Shown here: positions 12,836 through 13,162 of the stretch, piece by piece
Layout of the letters: the number at the start of each line of letters is the position of its first letter
Numbering within the stretch: position 1 is the stretch's first letter
DNA from: Methanobacteriota archaeon
GTDB lineage: Archaea; Thermoplasmatota; Thermoplasmata; RBG-16-68-12
Assembly: GCA_005878635.1 (NCBI GenBank)
Contig: VBLS01000129.1
Location: 1-13,162, forward strand
DNA length: 13,162 nucleotides
Direction of reading: 5' to 3'
The notes under the pieces: generated by a model
What the model was told of the DNA's origin: nothing
Database searches by the model: none
What the model saw: only the letters and a program-made list of their open reading frames with translations
Program-made: the position numbers and the translations under genes

Positions 12836-13162
12836 ATGGGGGAGGCGCGCCGCGGGACGCCGGAGGGTCCGGACCGACCCGGTCCCGAGATCGACCGCGA
12901 GGGATCTGAAGGGAGGACTTTAGCGGAACGATTCATCTCCGCCTTCCAACTCCCGTACGCGCTCGGCTGTTTCCTGTTGGGCTTCATCGTTTTCGGCTTC
13001 CTCGATTCGCTCCTCGCAAAGTACGTCGAGAGCGCGAGCTTGCCGCAGGCTCTGCAGACGGCGTTTTCTTGGCAGTTCCTCGCGGAAGACGCCTTGTTCG
13101 CGTATGCGTTCTACGCGCCTCGGTACATGCGGAGGAAGCTGTGGGAAACCGCCCATTCCGTG
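12836..13162 (+). CDS. Hypothetical membrane protein, partial (runs off the right edge)
   Basis: An open frame of 109 codons from ATG 12836 to the window end without a stop. Residues 1-33 are hydrophilic and rich in Gly, Arg and Glu. From about residue 34 the sequence looks like a real membrane protein: FQLPYALGCFLLGFIVFGF is a clear helix, followed by an amphipathic stretch and the aromatic FLAEDALFAYAFYAPRY. No family is recognised. The start is uncertain because the frame stays open further upstream; a weak GATATC element near 12795-12800 is a possible TATA. The gene is divergent from the propeller/PKD gene across about 160 bp. Confidence 0.6.
   Translation, partial: MGEARRGTPEGPDRPGPEIDREGSEGRTLAERFISAFQLPYALGCFLLGFIVFGFLDSLLAKYVESASLPQALQTAFSWQFLAEDALFAYAFYAPRYMRRKLWETAHSV

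Overview
The window reads as a GC-rich archaeal chromosome segment, most likely from a Thermoplasmatota-type lineage (the phylum is inference). The archaeal assignment rests on a tRNA-Trp whose intron fits the bulge-helix-bulge splicing motif and carries a box C/D guide RNA, a gene for the tiny ribosomal protein eL41, TATA-like elements about 25-45 bp ahead of several starts, and pilin-like and PKD-type surface proteins common in archaea. The aerobic oxidase genes point to an oxygen-respiring organism.

Left part (1-4559), respiration and copper. On the minus strand coxB (subunit II, with CuA) is followed 9 bp later by a subunit I gene that continues in frame into a subunit III domain and runs off the left edge. 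Subunit I has all haem/CuB ligands and an intact D-channel, but the K-channel lysine position is isoleucine. Divergent from coxB is a membrane-anchored cupredoxin, a plausible electron donor. Convergent with it is a six-helix membrane protein with an intramembrane CPAC motif, of unknown function.

Middle (4681-7808). The minus strand carries tRNA-Trp(CCA) with a 105-nt intron. The intron encodes a C/D RNA whose two guides match the tRNA's own anticodon arm at C34 and C39. Next come a DnaJ-like zinc-finger protein of unknown function and eL41, both minus strand. A polytopic DUF6159-like membrane protein lies on the plus strand, and an FN3/pilin-like surface protein on the minus strand.

Right part (7926-13162). 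On the plus strand Ku and an ATP-dependent LigD-type ligase overlap by three bases, forming a compact non-homologous end-joining pair. A two-domain VOC protein with its own promoter follows. It converges on a large minus-strand secreted protein with a seven-repeat beta-propeller, two PKD domains and a C-terminal membrane anchor; a strong hairpin separates the two genes. A partial plus-strand membrane protein runs off the right edge.

No CRISPR array, insertion sequence or prophage was seen, and no gene-free stretch exceeds 300 bases. The observations most worth a second look are the subunit I lacking K-channel residues, the self-targeting tRNA intron, and the archaeal Ku/ligase pair.
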